From Achromobacter deleyi (GTDB lineage: Bacteria; Pseudomonadota; Gammaproteobacteria; Burkholderiales; Burkholderiaceae_B), in the NCBI RefSeq assembly GCF_016127315.1, contig NZ_CP065997.1, positions 6,386,001-6,450,000 of the forward strand: DNA of 64,000 nt, read 5' to 3'. A model generated the notes under the pieces. That model saw only the letters and a program-made list of their open reading frames with translations, searched no databases and was not told where the DNA came from. A program made the translations under genes and the position numbers. Positions 1-9,621 of the stretch are shown piece after piece. Position 1 is the first letter of the stretch. Each line of letters begins with the position of its first letter.

Positions 1-768
1 CCCTTGATAGGCCACTGCGCAAAGCAGGTTGCCGGCGATGCGGGGCGCGCCGACCACGTCGGTCAGGCGTTCCAGGTCGCTGGCGCCGCGCGGGGTGGCG
101 ACGGTGCCTTCCCATTGCACGTTGCCGCTGTCGGAGGCGATGGCCATCATCTTGCCGCCGGGCAGGCCGGTGATGACGAGGCCTTCGGCCAGCACCATCT
201 GCGCGGCGCTGCGCAGGGCCAGCGCCGGGCCGGGACGCTGCACGCTCCAGAGGCGCTCGCCGCTGTTGGCGTCGAAGGCCTGGACGCGGTAGTCGCCGCT
301 GCGGACCACGACGATGCCATAGCCCACCACCGGCGGGATGTTGACGTCGCTGGTGGCGCGCACCTTCCATTTGACCTTGCCGCTGTCGTCGAAGGCGACC
401 ACGTCGCCGTCGGGCGAGGCCACGGCCGTGGTGGTGCCGTCGCTGCCGGCGCCCGCGGTCAGCTTCACGCCGGCCTGCGACTTCCAGATGGGACGGCCGC
501 TTTGCAGGTCGAACTTGCCGACCGAGCCATCGGGCGTGGCGGCGTAGATGGCGTTTTCCAGCACGGTGGGCGCGAAGCCCAGGCCGGAACCGCTGCCGAT
601 CGAGGTCGACCAGACCTGGCGCACCGACATGCCGGCCTTGTATTCGGTCAGGGGAGCGGGGTCGTAACGGCCGTCATCATGGGAAAACAGGCCGCAACCG
701 CCCAGGGCGAGCACGCCCGTCAGGCAAACCGCGCCACGCCACGTCCGGCCAAAGGCAAATTTACGCAT
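1..768 (-). CDS. bamB: Outer membrane assembly lipoprotein BamB (C-terminal end outside window)
   Basis: BamB is the beta-propeller lipoprotein of the BAM complex, which folds outer membrane barrels from the periplasmic side. The visible 256 residues begin with a lipoprotein signal whose lipobox LGGC places the acylated cysteine at residue 25. After it come repeated PQQ-type blades such as KFDLQSGRPIWK and AFDANSGERLWS, typical of the eight-bladed family. The start ATG lies 5 bases after the yfgM stop, so translation is probably coupled. The gene order ispG-hisS-yfgM-bamB is the usual one in betaproteobacteria and supports the call. The C-terminal blades are cut by the window start, so completeness cannot be judged. 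Confidence 0.93.
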   Translation of the reverse strand, partial: MRKFAFGRTWRGAVCLTGVLALGGCGLFSHDDGRYDPAPLTEYKAGMSVRQVWSTSIGSGSGLGFAPTVLENAIYAATPDGSVGKFDLQSGRPIWKSQAGVKLTAGAGSDGTTTAVASPDGDVVAFDDSGKVKWKVRATSDVNIPPVVGYGIVVVRSGDYRVQAFDANSGERLWSVQRPGPALALRSAAQMVLAEGLVITGLPGGKMMAIASDSGNVQWEGTVATPRGASDLERLTDVVGAPRIAGNLLCAVAYQG

Positions 769-773
769 TACAG

Positions 774-1412
774 TCACGCTCCGCTCAGGGCATCCAGTTT
801 CAGTTGCACAACCTGGGTCAGCGGATTCGCCGTGCCCAGGCCATCAATGGCGCTTTGCCATGCGGCACGCGCGTCCTCGCGCTTGCCTTGCGCCGCGAGG
901 ATATCGCCACGGCGGTCGGCGAACAAGGCGGCGAACGCGGCCGGGGCGTTGTTCAGCTGGCCCAGCGCGGCATCGTATTGCTTCTGGTCCAGCAGCAGAC
1001 CCGCCAGGCGCAGCCGGGCGACGGCCTGCATGGACGGGTTCTTGGTCTGGCCGGCCAGCCATTCGAGCTGCTGGCGGGCGCCGTCGACGTCCTTCTGGGC
1101 CTGCAGCGCCTGGGCCGCCACCAGCGCGCCACGGGTGGCGTAGCCGGTCGAGCCGTATTGGTCGCGCAGGGTCGCCGCGGCGGCCTTGATGCGCACCGAG
1201 GAATCGGCGCCGCCCAAGCGGGCCGCGTCTTCGAGCGCTTCGAAATAACCCATGGCCTGGTTGGCCTTGTGCGATTGGTAGGCCTTCGAGCCCCACCAGC
1301 CGCCCCAGGCCACCGCCACGGCGGCCACCAGCGACAGCACCAGCGTGCCGTAGCGAGCCCACCACGCCTTGATCGCGTCGAGTTTTTCCTGTTCTTCCAG
1401 ATCGTATGCCAT
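774..1412 (-). CDS. yfgM: YfgM-like tetratricopeptide membrane protein
   Basis: The 212-residue protein has the family layout: a short cytoplasmic N-terminus (MAYDLEEQEKLDAIKAWW), one transmembrane helix at about residues 24-44, and a periplasmic alpha-helical TPR-like domain. In E. coli YfgM associates with the SecYEG translocon and the chaperone PpiD, helping hand over secreted proteins. That role is inferred here from the family. The gene starts 3 bases after the hisS stop and is followed closely by bamB, so the three are very likely co-transcribed. Length matches the family (about 200 residues) and no key element is missing. Confidence 0.9.
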   Translation of the reverse strand: MAYDLEEQEKLDAIKAWWARYGTLVLSLVAAVAVAWGGWWGSKAYQSHKANQAMGYFEALEDAARLGGADSSVRIKAAAATLRDQYGSTGYATRGALVAAQALQAQKDVDGARQQLEWLAGQTKNPSMQAVARLRLAGLLLDQKQYDAALGQLNNAPAAFAALFADRRGDILAAQGKREDARAAWQSAIDGLGTANPLTQVVQLKLDALSGA

Positions 1413-1415
1413 GCC

Positions 1416-2705
1416 CTAACCCTTGAGATTCTTCAGTACGTCGGCCAAGCCCGCCAACGGGACTTGCTGCTGCGCGCCATCGCCTTGGGCGTCGGTGCGC
1501 AGGAATTTGATGCTGGCGGTCTGCGAAGCCACTTCATCGGCGCCAAGGATAACCGCAACACGGGCGCCGCTGGCGTCGGCGCGCTTGAATTGGGACTTGA
1601 AGCTGGCGGCGCCGGCGTGCACCACCACCGACAGGCCGGCGTCGCGCAGGTCTTCGCCGACCCGGGCGGCCAGGCGCTGCGCGTCTTCGCCCTGGTGCAC
1701 GACATAGACGTCGCACTCGGCCGGGGCTTCGACCTGCACGCTCTGTTCCCACAGGTCCAGCAGGCGCTCCATGCCGATGGCGAAGCCGACGGCCGGCGCG
1801 GCCTTGCCGCCCAGCAGTTCGATCAGGCCGTCGTAGCGGCCGCCGCCGCACACCGTGCCCTGGGAACCCAGGCGGTCGGTGATCCATTCGAAGACGGTCA
1901 GGTTGTAGTAGTCGAGCCCGCGCACCAGGCGCGGGTTGAGGCGATATTCGATGCCGGCGTCGGTCAGGCGCTGGCACACGCCGTCGAAGTGGGCGCGCGA
2001 TTCCTCGCCCAGGAAGTCGAACAGGCGCGGGGCGCTGTCGGCCATTTCCTGCATGGCGGGGTTCTTGGTGTCCAGCACGCGCAGCGGGTTGGTGTAGAGG
2101 CGGCGCTTGCCGTCCTCGTCCAGGATGTCGCTGTGCTTTTCCAGGTGCGCGATCAGCGCGGCGCGATGCGCGGCGCGCTCGGCCGGCTGGCCCAGCGAGT
2201 TCAGTTCGAGGCGCACGTCGGTCAGGCCCAGCAGCTTCCACAGGCGGGCCAGCATGACGATCAGTTCGGCGTCCACGTCGGGACCGGCGAAGCCCAGGGC
2301 CTCGACGTCGATCTGGTGGAACTGGCGGTAGCGGCCGCGCTGCGGGCGCTCGTGGCGGAACACCGGGCCGATCGAGTAGACGCGCTGCGGGCGGTCGTAC
2401 AGCAGATTGTGCTCGATCGAGGCGCGCACGATGCCGGCGGTCATCTCGGGCCGCATGGTCAGCGATTCGCCGTTGAGCGCATCGGTGAACGTGTACATCT
2501 CTTTTTCGACGATGTCGGTCACTTCGCCGATGCCGCGCGTGAACAGGCGCGTATGCTCAAGCACGGGCGTACGCACGTTGCGATAGCCGTAGCCGCGCAG
2601 CCAGCCGCGCACGATTTCCTCGAATTGCTCCCAGCGGGCGCTGGGCCCTGGCAGCAGGTCATTCATGCCGCGGATGGCGGCGACTTTCTGGAAAGCTTGA
2701 GTCAT
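1416..2705 (-). CDS. hisS: Histidine--tRNA ligase
   Basis: HisRS charges tRNA-His with histidine in the cytoplasm. The 429-residue protein is a class II synthetase: the N-terminus IRGMNDLLP, motif 2 [16 protein letters not shown] near residue 117, the histidine-specific loop LVRGLDYYN near residue 265, and a C-terminal anticodon-binding domain. The reading frame is open up to 2750, with an in-frame ATG at 2714. I chose the ATG at 2705 because the family begins MTQxFQKVxAIRGM, so the extra upstream residues look untranslated. The ispG stop lies about 50 bases upstream on the same strand, consistent with one operon. Confidence 0.95.
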   Translation of the reverse strand: MTQAFQKVAAIRGMNDLLPGPSARWEQFEEIVRGWLRGYGYRNVRTPVLEHTRLFTRGIGEVTDIVEKEMYTFTDALNGESLTMRPEMTAGIVRASIEHNLLYDRPQRVYSIGPVFRHERPQRGRYRQFHQIDVEALGFAGPDVDAELIVMLARLWKLLGLTDVRLELNSLGQPAERAAHRAALIAHLEKHSDILDEDGKRRLYTNPLRVLDTKNPAMQEMADSAPRLFDFLGEESRAHFDGVCQRLTDAGIEYRLNPRLVRGLDYYNLTVFEWITDRLGSQGTVCGGGRYDGLIELLGGKAAPAVGFAIGMERLLDLWEQSVQVEAPAECDVYVVHQGEDAQRLAARVGEDLRDAGLSVVVHAGAASFKSQFKRADASGARVAVILGADEVASQTASIKFLRTDAQGDGAQQQVPLAGLADVLKNLKG

Positions 2706-2759
2706 CTTGATCATGCCGCCCCGCGCGCTGGCAGCGCGCCTCGCGGCCACACCCTTTCT

Positions 2760-4046
2760 TTAATGAGAGGCGAGCGCGCCATAGCGGCGCGCCACGTAGT
2801 CTTCAACGATGGCCTGGAATTCTTCGGCGATATGGTCGCCCTTCAGGGTGACCGTGCGCTCGCCGTCGACGAACACCGGCGCGGCCGGCACCTCGCCGGT
2901 GCCCGGCAGGCTGATGCCGATGTCCGCGTGGCGGCTTTCGCCAGGCCCGTTGACCACACAGCCCATGACCGCGACGTTCATGCTTTCGACGCCGGGGTAT
3001 TGGGCGCGCCACACCGGCATCTGCCGGCGCAGGTAGGACTGGATGCTATCGGCCAGTTCCTGGAAGAACGTGCTGCTGGTGCGGCCGCAACCGGGGCAGG
3101 CCACCACCATGGGCGTGAACGCGCGAAGGCCCATGGTCTGCAGGATTTCCTGCGCCACCACGGCTTCGCGGCCGCGGTCGCCGCCGGGTTCCGGCGTCAG
3201 CGAAATGCGGATGGTGTCGCCGATGCCCTGCTGCAGCAGCACGGCCAGCGCGGCGGTCGAGGCGACGATGCCCTTGCTGCCCATGCCGGCCTCGGTCAGG
3301 CCCAGGTGCAGCGGATAGTCGCAACGCGCCGACAGGTCGCGGTAGACCGTGATCAGGTCCTGCACGTGGCTGACCTTGCACGACAGGATGATGGCGTCGC
3401 GGCGCAGGCCGAGTTCCTCGGCGCGCTGGGCGTTGCTGATGGCGGACACCACCAGCGCGTCGCGCATCACCGCCTGCGCTTCCCAGGGCTGGGCGCGGCG
3501 GCTGTTCTCGTCCATCTTGCGCGCCATCAGTTCGTGATCCAGGCTGCCCCAGTTCACGCCGATGCGCACCGGCTTGTCGTAACGGCAAGCCACCTCGATC
3601 ATCTGGGCGAAGTTGTCGTCACGACGCTTGCCGCCGCCCATGTTGCCGGGATTGATGCGGTACTTGGACAGCGCCTGGGCGCAGTCCGGGAATTGCGTCA
3701 GCAGCTTGTGGCCGTTGTAGTGGAAGTCGCCCACCAGCGGCACGTCCACGCCCATGCGGTCGAGCTGCTCGCGGATCGCCATGACTTCCTTGGCCGCCTC
3801 GGGCGTATTGACGGTGATGCGCACCATCTCGGAACCGGCCAGCGCCAGTTCCTTGACCTGGATCGCCGTGGCGATGGCGTCGGCGGTATCGGTGTTGGTC
3901 ATGGACTGGACCACCACCGGCGCGTCGCCGCCGATCATGACCGTGCGGTCGCCCCACTTCACCGCCACCGAACGCGTGACGCGGCGGGAAGCCGCGCCCA
4001 CTGAGGGCGGCGGCGCATCCTGGCAAGGCAGAGAGGAATCTTGCAT
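2760..4046 (-). CDS. ispG: 4-hydroxy-3-methylbut-2-en-1-yl diphosphate synthase (flavodoxin type)
   Basis: IspG (GcpE) carries out the penultimate step of the MEP isoprenoid pathway, reducing ME-cPP to HMBPP with a 4Fe-4S cluster. The 428-residue protein shows the N-terminal TIM-barrel start ([13 protein letters not shown]) and the cluster ligands: CPGCGR near residue 318 supplies two cysteines, and [10 protein letters not shown] near residue 360 supplies the third cysteine and the glutamate ligand. It is longer than the 372-residue E. coli enzyme because of an N-terminal extension and an insertion before the CPGC motif, which is common in betaproteobacteria. It lies between the RodZ-like gene and hisS on the same strand. 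Confidence 0.96.
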   Translation of the reverse strand: MQDSSLPCQDAPPPSVGAASRRVTRSVAVKWGDRTVMIGGDAPVVVQSMTNTDTADAIATAIQVKELALAGSEMVRITVNTPEAAKEVMAIREQLDRMGVDVPLVGDFHYNGHKLLTQFPDCAQALSKYRINPGNMGGGKRRDDNFAQMIEVACRYDKPVRIGVNWGSLDHELMARKMDENSRRAQPWEAQAVMRDALVVSAISNAQRAEELGLRRDAIILSCKVSHVQDLITVYRDLSARCDYPLHLGLTEAGMGSKGIVASTAALAVLLQQGIGDTIRISLTPEPGGDRGREAVVAQEILQTMGLRAFTPMVVACPGCGRTSSTFFQELADSIQSYLRRQMPVWRAQYPGVESMNVAVMGCVVNGPGESRHADIGISLPGTGEVPAAPVFVDGERTVTLKGDHIAEEFQAIVEDYVARRYGALASH

Positions 4047-4061
4047 CGGCTAAACCGGTAT

Positions 4062-4562
4062 TTACTTGGACAGCTTGGGGAGCCAGTCGAACGCCAGCCA
4101 CTGCTGCGGCAGCCAGCCCTGCCAGAAGGCGTAGGCGACGCCGGCGGCCAGCACCAGCACGATGGCGACCAGCCAGCCCCAGGAGGTCGAGGACCCGCGA
4201 TCGTCGTCCGCGCTCGACTGGGGAATGGAATGCGCCGAATGCAGCGCGCCCGGGCTCAGCTTGACCGGGCCGGTGACACGGGCCTTGGGATCGAGCGAGT
4301 CGACGATGGCCTGGGAATCGGCGCCCAGCATGCGGGCGTAGTTGCGGATCAGGCCGCGCAGCGAGACGCCGGTGGGCAGCTCGGCCCACTGTTCGTTCTC
4401 GAGGGCCTCGATCTGCTTGGCCGAAAACTTGATGCGGCTGGACACTTCATCGAGCGACCAGCCCTTGGACTGGCGCAGCGTGCGCAGCGCCGAGCCCACT
4501 TTGCCCGAGCCCCCTGCGCCCGCGGGCGTTTCTGAAACTGCAGAAGCGATATCCTGCGTCAT
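4062..4562 (-). CDS. RodZ-like helix-turn-helix membrane protein, short form
   Basis: The 166-residue protein has a RodZ-type HTH domain at about residues 24-95 ([19 protein letters not shown]), a linker, and one transmembrane helix near residues 130-150 ([18 protein letters not shown]). RodZ links the MreB cytoskeleton to the cell-wall elongation machinery through this HTH. Unlike E. coli RodZ (337 residues), the protein ends about 20 residues after the membrane helix, so the periplasmic beta domain (DUF4115) is absent. Its start overlaps the rlmN stop by 4 bases (ATGA), so it is translationally coupled. The rlmN-rodZ-ispG order is conserved in many proteobacteria and supports orthology; whether it acts in cell shape is inferred. 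Confidence 0.82.
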   Translation of the reverse strand: MTQDIASAVSETPAGAGGSGKVGSALRTLRQSKGWSLDEVSSRIKFSAKQIEALENEQWAELPTGVSLRGLIRNYARMLGADSQAIVDSLDPKARVTGPVKLSPGALHSAHSIPQSSADDDRGSSTSWGWLVAIVLVLAAGVAYAFWQGWLPQQWLAFDWLPKLSK

Positions 4563-5713
4563 GCATGCACCTGTCTAATTGGTATGGTCTGGCGCTGCGC
4601 GGCGTTCCGTTCGGTGATCCGGGTACGGTCGCGCACTTCTCCGGCCAGTTGACCACAAGCGGCATCGATATCGTCCCCCCGGGTCTTGCGGACCGTCGTG
4701 ATGATGCCGGCGTCCATCAGACGCTGGGCGAACACCTTGACGCGGGCCGTCGGCGAACGCTTCAGGCCGGACGCGGGGAAGGGATTGAACGGGATCAGAT
4801 TGAGCTTGCAGCGGATCTGGCGTGCGATGTTTATCAGTTCCTTGGCGTGCTGGTCGGTATCGTTGATGCCGTCCAGCATGCAGTATTCAAACGTGATGAA
4901 GTCGCGCGGGGCGAAAGCCAGGTAGCGTTCGCACGCGGCCAGCAACTCCTTCAACGGGTATTTCTTGTTCAGCGGCACCAGCTCGTCGCGCAGCGCGTCG
5001 TTGGGCGCATGCAGCGACACGGCCAGTGCCACCGGACAGTCCTGCGACAGGCGGTCCATCATGGGCACCACGCCCGAGGTCGACACCGTGACGCGGCGGC
5101 GCGACAGGCCGTAGGCGTTGTCGTCGAGCATCAGGCGCAGGGCCGGCAGCACCTGGTCGTAGTTGAGCAGGGGCTCGCCCATGCCCATCATGACCACGTT
5201 GCTGATGACGCGGGTATCCTCGGTGGCGCGGGCGCTTTCCAGGCGCGCGGTGCCGATGTCGGCTTCCAGCACGCGCTTGGCCCACCACAGCTGGCCGATG
5301 ATCTCGCTGGTCTTGAGGTTGCGGTTGAACCCCTGGTGCCCGGTCGAGCAGAAACGGCAGTTCACCACGCAGCCGGCCTGGCTGGAGATGCACAACGTGC
5401 CGCGGTCGTCTTCGGGGATGAAGACGGTTTCGATGGCGTTGCCCTGCCCCACGTCGAACAGCCACTTGCGGGTGCCGTCCGACGAGCGTTGCTGGGTGTT
5501 GACCGCCAGCGCCTCGATGACGCAACGCGACGCCAGCTGGCCGCGGAAATCGCGGGCCAGGTCGGTCATGGCGTCGAACGAATCGGCGCCGCGCTGGTGC
5601 ATCCAGCGCTGCAGCTGACGGGCGCGAAACGGCTTGCCGCCCCACTGCCCGACGAGTTCGGACAGGGCGGAGCCATCCAGCCCCAACAGGTTGATTCGTT
5701 CGACGGTTTCCAT
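4559..5713 (-). CDS. rlmN: Dual-specificity 23S rRNA / tRNA C2-adenine methyltransferase RlmN
   Basis: RlmN is a radical SAM enzyme that methylates C2 of A2503 in 23S rRNA and A37 of some tRNAs. The 384-residue sequence has the CX3CX2C cluster motif (GCVVNCRFC) preceded by the first catalytic cysteine in GTLCISSQ, and the second catalytic cysteine in the C-terminal DIDAACGQL. Other family marks are [10 protein letters not shown] and VSLHAPND. Length agrees with E. coli RlmN (384). It is the second gene after ndk, about 40 bases downstream on the same strand, and its stop overlaps the next start. Confidence 0.96.
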   Translation of the reverse strand: METVERINLLGLDGSALSELVGQWGGKPFRARQLQRWMHQRGADSFDAMTDLARDFRGQLASRCVIEALAVNTQQRSSDGTRKWLFDVGQGNAIETVFIPEDDRGTLCISSQAGCVVNCRFCSTGHQGFNRNLKTSEIIGQLWWAKRVLEADIGTARLESARATEDTRVISNVVMMGMGEPLLNYDQVLPALRLMLDDNAYGLSRRRVTVSTSGVVPMMDRLSQDCPVALAVSLHAPNDALRDELVPLNKKYPLKELLAACERYLAFAPRDFITFEYCMLDGINDTDQHAKELINIARQIRCKLNLIPFNPFPASGLKRSPTARVKVFAQRLMDAGIITTVRKTRGDDIDAACGQLAGEVRDRTRITERNAAQRQTIPIRQVHA

Positions 5714-5754
5714 GACCTGGGTATTGCTATGACGCTAAAACGATTTCCGGAAAA

Positions 5755-6180
5755 TCAACGGCTGTGGATGTTGATTTCGGGGAAGAAGAAAGCCACTTCG
5801 ACGGCGGCCGTTTCCGGCGCGTCCGAGCCGTGCACGGCGTTGGCGTCGATGCTGTCGGCGAAGTCGGCGCGGATGGTGCCCGGGGCGGCCTTCTTGGGGT
5901 CGGTGGCGCCCATCAGGTCGCGGTTCTTCAGGATGGCGTCTTCGCCTTCCAGCACTTGCACGAACACGGGACCGGAGATCATGAAGTCAACCAGGTCCTT
6001 GAAGAAGGGGCGTTCCTTGTGCACGGCGTAGAAACGCTCGGCGTCGGCGCGCGACAGCTGGGCCAGGCGGGCGGCGATGACCTTCAGGCCGGCTTGTTCG
6101 AAACGGCCGACGATCTGGCCGATGACGTTCTTGGCGACGGCGTCGGGCTTGATGATCGAGAGGGTACGTTGGATGGACAT
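5755..6180 (-). CDS. ndk: Nucleoside diphosphate kinase
   Basis: Ndk transfers the gamma phosphate of ATP to nucleoside diphosphates through a phosphohistidine. The 141-residue protein has the canonical start [15 protein letters not shown] and the active-site motif NAVHGSD with the catalytic histidine near residue 117. The open frame runs upstream to 6456, but the family start and a good Shine-Dalgarno (TTGGAG, about 7 bases before the ATG) place the start at 6180. It is the first gene of the ndk-rlmN-rodZ-like-ispG-hisS-yfgM-bamB series. Confidence 0.97.
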   Translation of the reverse strand: MSIQRTLSIIKPDAVAKNVIGQIVGRFEQAGLKVIAARLAQLSRADAERFYAVHKERPFFKDLVDFMISGPVFVQVLEGEDAILKNRDLMGATDPKKAAPGTIRADFADSIDANAVHGSDAPETAAVEVAFFFPEINIHSR

Positions 6181-6613
6181 GAGAACTCCAAAAACTGATT
6201 GCTGACTGGTTTCTATGGTTGCCTGGCGTGGCCTGCGCTTGTCGGTGTCACCCTTCAAGCGGCATCGCGCCATGGGCGCGCAAGCGGCTCGGAACAGCTG
6301 CGTTGACAGCGCGTTCCGGGCCGTCCCGGCCGCCTGTGCCAAGGCGGGGATTCGACACTGTCCACCCTTCGGAGTTGTCCCGGGGTTGCCCCCGGGTTGT
6401 CCCATCTCGAGTGCTTCGCTCGGTTCATTGTGCTGAAATTCGCAGCGTTTTTTCAATGAACTTTTGGCGAAACCTCAATGAATTCAGGGACTTCTAAAAG
6501 GTTTACAGTAACCCGGTATTCTAACACGCCGATACGACCGCATTACATCTTAAAATGAGCGGTTTGCTTGCCCGTTTCCATCGACCGGGCGCCCTGTCTG
6601 CCGGAACCCTGTA
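6181..6613. other. Intergenic region between divergent ndk and valS
   Basis: This 433-base stretch holds the leaders and presumably promoters of ndk (minus) and valS (plus). I found no convincing gene. Frames open here are short, lack family features and are GC-driven. The part from about 6420 to 6560 is clearly more AT-rich. It contains the octamer TCAATGAA twice (6453-6460 and 6475-6482, 22 bases apart) and its heptamer core inverted as TTCATTG at 6424-6430. I could not identify a confident -35/-10 pair on either strand. Confidence 0.6.
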
Positions 6614-9520
6614 ATGACTCAAGCTGCTCCCCCGAACGCCGCGCCCGCCGCGACCGACTCCCCGGAACTCTCCAAGAGTTTCGAACCCGCCGAACTCGAA
6701 TCCCGCTGGTACGCCGAGTGGGACAAGCGCGGCTACTTCGCCGCGGGGTCGCACGTAAAAACGGGGACGCAAAGCAAGCCTGCCGCCGAGCCTTACGTCA
6801 TCCAGTTCCCGCCGCCCAACGTGACAGGCACGCTGCACATGGGCCACGCGTTCAACCAGACCATCATGGATGGCCTGATCCGCTACCACCGCATGCTGGG
6901 CGACGACACCGTCTTCATTCCGGGGACGGACCACGCCGGCATCGCCACGCAGATCGTGGTTGAAAGACAGCTCGACGCCCAGAAGGTTTCGCGCCACGAC
7001 CTCGGCCGCGAGAAATTCGTCGAAAAAGTGTGGGAATGGAAGGAAAAGTCGGGCAGCGCCATCACCGGCCAGGTGCGCCGGCTGGGCGCCTCGGCCGACT
7101 GGCCGCGCGAGTACTTCACCATGGACGACCGCATGTCGCGCGGCGTGGTGGAGACCTTCGTGCGCCTGCATAAACAGGGCCTGATCTACCGCGGCAAGCG
7201 CCTGGTCAACTGGGACCCCAAGCTGCTGACGGCCGTGTCCGACCTGGAAGTGCAGTCGGAAGAGACCGACGGCCACATGTGGCACATCCTCTACCCCTTC
7301 GTCGACGGTCCGCAGACCATCGTCGACAAGGACGGCCAGACGGTCACGCTGCGCGGCATGACCATCGCCACCACCCGTCCCGAGACCATGCTGGCCGACG
7401 GCGCGCTGTGCGTGCACCCCGAAGACCCGCGCTACAAGCACCTGGTCGGCAAGCAGGTCGAGCTGCCGCTGTGCGACCGCAACATCCCCATCATCGCGGA
7501 TGACTTCGTCGATCCCGACTTCGGCACCGGTTGCGTCAAGATCACCGGCGCGCACGATTTCAACGACTACGCCTGCGCGATGCGCCACGACCTGCCGCTG
7601 ATCGTGATCTTCACGCTCGACGCGCACATCAACGAGAACGGTCCCAAGCAGTTCCAGGGCATGGAGCGCTACGAGGCCCGCAAGGCCGTGGTCGCCCAGC
7701 TGGAAGCCGAGGGCTACCTGGTCAAGGTCGAGCCGCACAAGATGATGCAGCCCAAGGGCGACCGCACCGGCGTCGTGCTCGAGCCCATGCTGACCGACCA
7801 GTGGTTCGTCGCCATGAGCAAGCCGGCCCCCGAGGGCACGCTCAACCCGGGCAAGAGCATCACCGAAGTGGCGCTGGAAGTGGTGGCCGACGGCCGCATC
7901 CAGTTCTACCCGGACAACTGGACCACCATCTACAACCAGTGGCTCAACAACATCCAGGACTGGTGTATTTCGCGCCAGCTGTGGTGGGGCCACCAGATTC
8001 CCGCCTGGTACGCGGAAGACGGCCAGGTGTTCGTCGCCCACGACGAAGCCGAAGCGATCCAGCAGGCCCGCGCCGCCGGCATCAGCGGCGAGCTCAAGCG
8101 CGATCCGGACGTGCTGGACACGTGGTTCTCGTCGGGCCTGGTGCCCTTCACCACGCTCGGCTGGCCCGACCAGACGTCCGACCTGCAGCGCTACCTGCCG
8201 TCCAGCGTGCTGGTCACCGGCTTCGACATCATCTTCTTCTGGGTCGCGCGCATGGTCATGCTGACCACGCACCTGACCGGCCAGATCCCGTTCAAGCACG
8301 TCTACGTGCACGGCCTGATCCGCGACGCCGACGGCCAGAAGATGAGCAAGTCCAAGGGCAACACGCTCGACCCGGTCGACCTGATCGACGGCATCGACCT
8401 GGACGGCCTGGTGGCCAAGCGCACCTACGGCCTGATGAATCCCAAGCAGGCCGGCGCCATCGAAAAGGCGACGCGCCGCCAGTACCCGGATGGCATCCCC
8501 GCCTTCGGCACCGACGCGCTGCGCTTCACCATGGCCGCCTACGCGACCCTGGGCCGCAACATCAACTTCGACCTGAAGCGCTGCGAGGGCTACCGCAACT
8601 TCTGCAACAAGCTCTGGAACGCCACCCGTTTCGTGCTGATGAACACCGAAGGCCACGACCTGACCGGTTCGGACGCGGGCGAAACCTCGTTCGTCGACCG
8701 CTGGATCGTCAGCCAGCTGCAGGCGCTGGAAGCCGAGGTGGCGCGCGGCTTTGCCGACTACCGCTTCGACAACGTCGCCAACGCACTGTACCGCTACGTC
8801 TGGGATGAATACTGCGACTGGTACCTGGAACTGGCCAAGGTGCAGATCCAGACCGGCACGCCGGCCCGGCAGCTGGGCACGCGCCGCACGCTGATCCGCG
8901 TGCTGGAAGGCGTGCTGCGCCTGGCGCACCCGATCATTCCGTTCATCACGGAAGAACTGTGGCAGAAGGTCTCGGTGGTGGCCGGCAAGCGCCAGGAAGG
9001 CGTGGCCGACAGCGTCAGCGTGCAACCGTTCCCGCAGGCCAACCCGGCCGCCGTGGACACCGCCGCCGAAGCCGACGTGGCCGAGCTGAAGGCCCAGATC
9101 GAGGCCGTGCGCGCGCTGCGCGGCGAGATGAGCCTGTCGCCGGCCCAGAAGGTGCCGCTGTGCGCCCAGGGCGACGCGCCCACGCTGACGCGCAACGCCC
9201 CCTACCTGGCCGCGCTGGCCAAGCTCAGCCAGGTCGACGTGCTGGACGCCCTGCCCGACGCGGGCGCGCCGGTGCAGGTGGTCGGCGCCAGCCGCCTGAT
9301 GCTGCACGTCGAGGTCGACGTGGCCGCCGAGCGCGTGCGCCTGGACAAGGAAATCGCGCGCCTGGAAGGCGAGATCGCCAAGGCCAACGGCAAGCTGTCC
9401 AACGCCAGCTTCGTCGAACGCGCCCCGGCCGCCGTGGTCGAGCAGGAAAAGGCCCGCGTCGCGCAATTCGGCGAGACGCTGCAGAAGGTGCGCGAACAGC
9501 GCGGCAAGCTGGGCAATTGA
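6614..9520 (+). CDS. valS: Valine--tRNA ligase
   Basis: ValRS charges tRNA-Val and edits mischarged threonine. The 968-residue class I synthetase carries the HIGH motif as HMGH at residues 75-78 (within [15 protein letters not shown]) and KMSKS at residues 576-580. Between them lies the CP1 editing domain. The C-terminal 70 residues form the coiled-coil tRNA arm ([20 protein letters not shown]). The start ATG directly follows a short leader without a strong Shine-Dalgarno. The gene stands alone on the plus strand and ends at a strong terminator shared with the convergent oxidoreductase gene. Confidence 0.97.
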   Translation: MTQAAPPNAAPAATDSPELSKSFEPAELESRWYAEWDKRGYFAAGSHVKTGTQSKPAAEPYVIQFPPPNVTGTLHMGHAFNQTIMDGLIRYHRMLGDDTVFIPGTDHAGIATQIVVERQLDAQKVSRHDLGREKFVEKVWEWKEKSGSAITGQVRRLGASADWPREYFTMDDRMSRGVVETFVRLHKQGLIYRGKRLVNWDPKLLTAVSDLEVQSEETDGHMWHILYPFVDGPQTIVDKDGQTVTLRGMTIATTRPETMLADGALCVHPEDPRYKHLVGKQVELPLCDRNIPIIADDFVDPDFGTGCVKITGAHDFNDYACAMRHDLPLIVIFTLDAHINENGPKQFQGMERYEARKAVVAQLEAEGYLVKVEPHKMMQPKGDRTGVVLEPMLTDQWFVAMSKPAPEGTLNPGKSITEVALEVVADGRIQFYPDNWTTIYNQWLNNIQDWCISRQLWWGHQIPAWYAEDGQVFVAHDEAEAIQQARAAGISGELKRDPDVLDTWFSSGLVPFTTLGWPDQTSDLQRYLPSSVLVTGFDIIFFWVARMVMLTTHLTGQIPFKHVYVHGLIRDADGQKMSKSKGNTLDPVDLIDGIDLDGLVAKRTYGLMNPKQAGAIEKATRRQYPDGIPAFGTDALRFTMAAYATLGRNINFDLKRCEGYRNFCNKLWNATRFVLMNTEGHDLTGSDAGETSFVDRWIVSQLQALEAEVARGFADYRFDNVANALYRYVWDEYCDWYLELAKVQIQTGTPARQLGTRRTLIRVLEGVLRLAHPIIPFITEELWQKVSVVAGKRQEGVADSVSVQPFPQANPAAVDTAAEADVAELKAQIEAVRALRGEMSLSPAQKVPLCAQGDAPTLTRNAPYLAALAKLSQVDVLDALPDAGAPVQVVGASRLMLHVEVDVAAERVRLDKEIARLEGEIAKANGKLSNASFVERAPAAVVEQEKARVAQFGETLQKVREQRGKLGN

Positions 9521-9541
9521 TCGCCTGACACGCCGCATGCG

Positions 9542-9573
9542 AAAAGCCCCGGACAAGTCCGGGGCTTTTTTTT
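9542..9573 (+). terminator. Rho-independent terminator after valS
   Basis: A near-perfect hairpin with arms AAAAGCCCCGGAC and GTCCGGGGCTTTT is followed by a run of eight T residues. The A-run on the 5' side means it can also act for the convergent minus-strand operon ending at 9622. Confidence 0.93.
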
Positions 9574-9621
9574 CACATGTGTCTTGCCGCTGCGCATCAC
9601 GCCGGCGGGCGCCGCGCCAGC

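Noticed and set aside
804..4004. A plus-strand open frame of over 1000 codons opposite hisS and ispG
   Set aside because: It is antisense to well-supported genes, has low-complexity Ala/Gly/His/Arg/Val composition and no family features. Long antisense frames are expected at this GC content.
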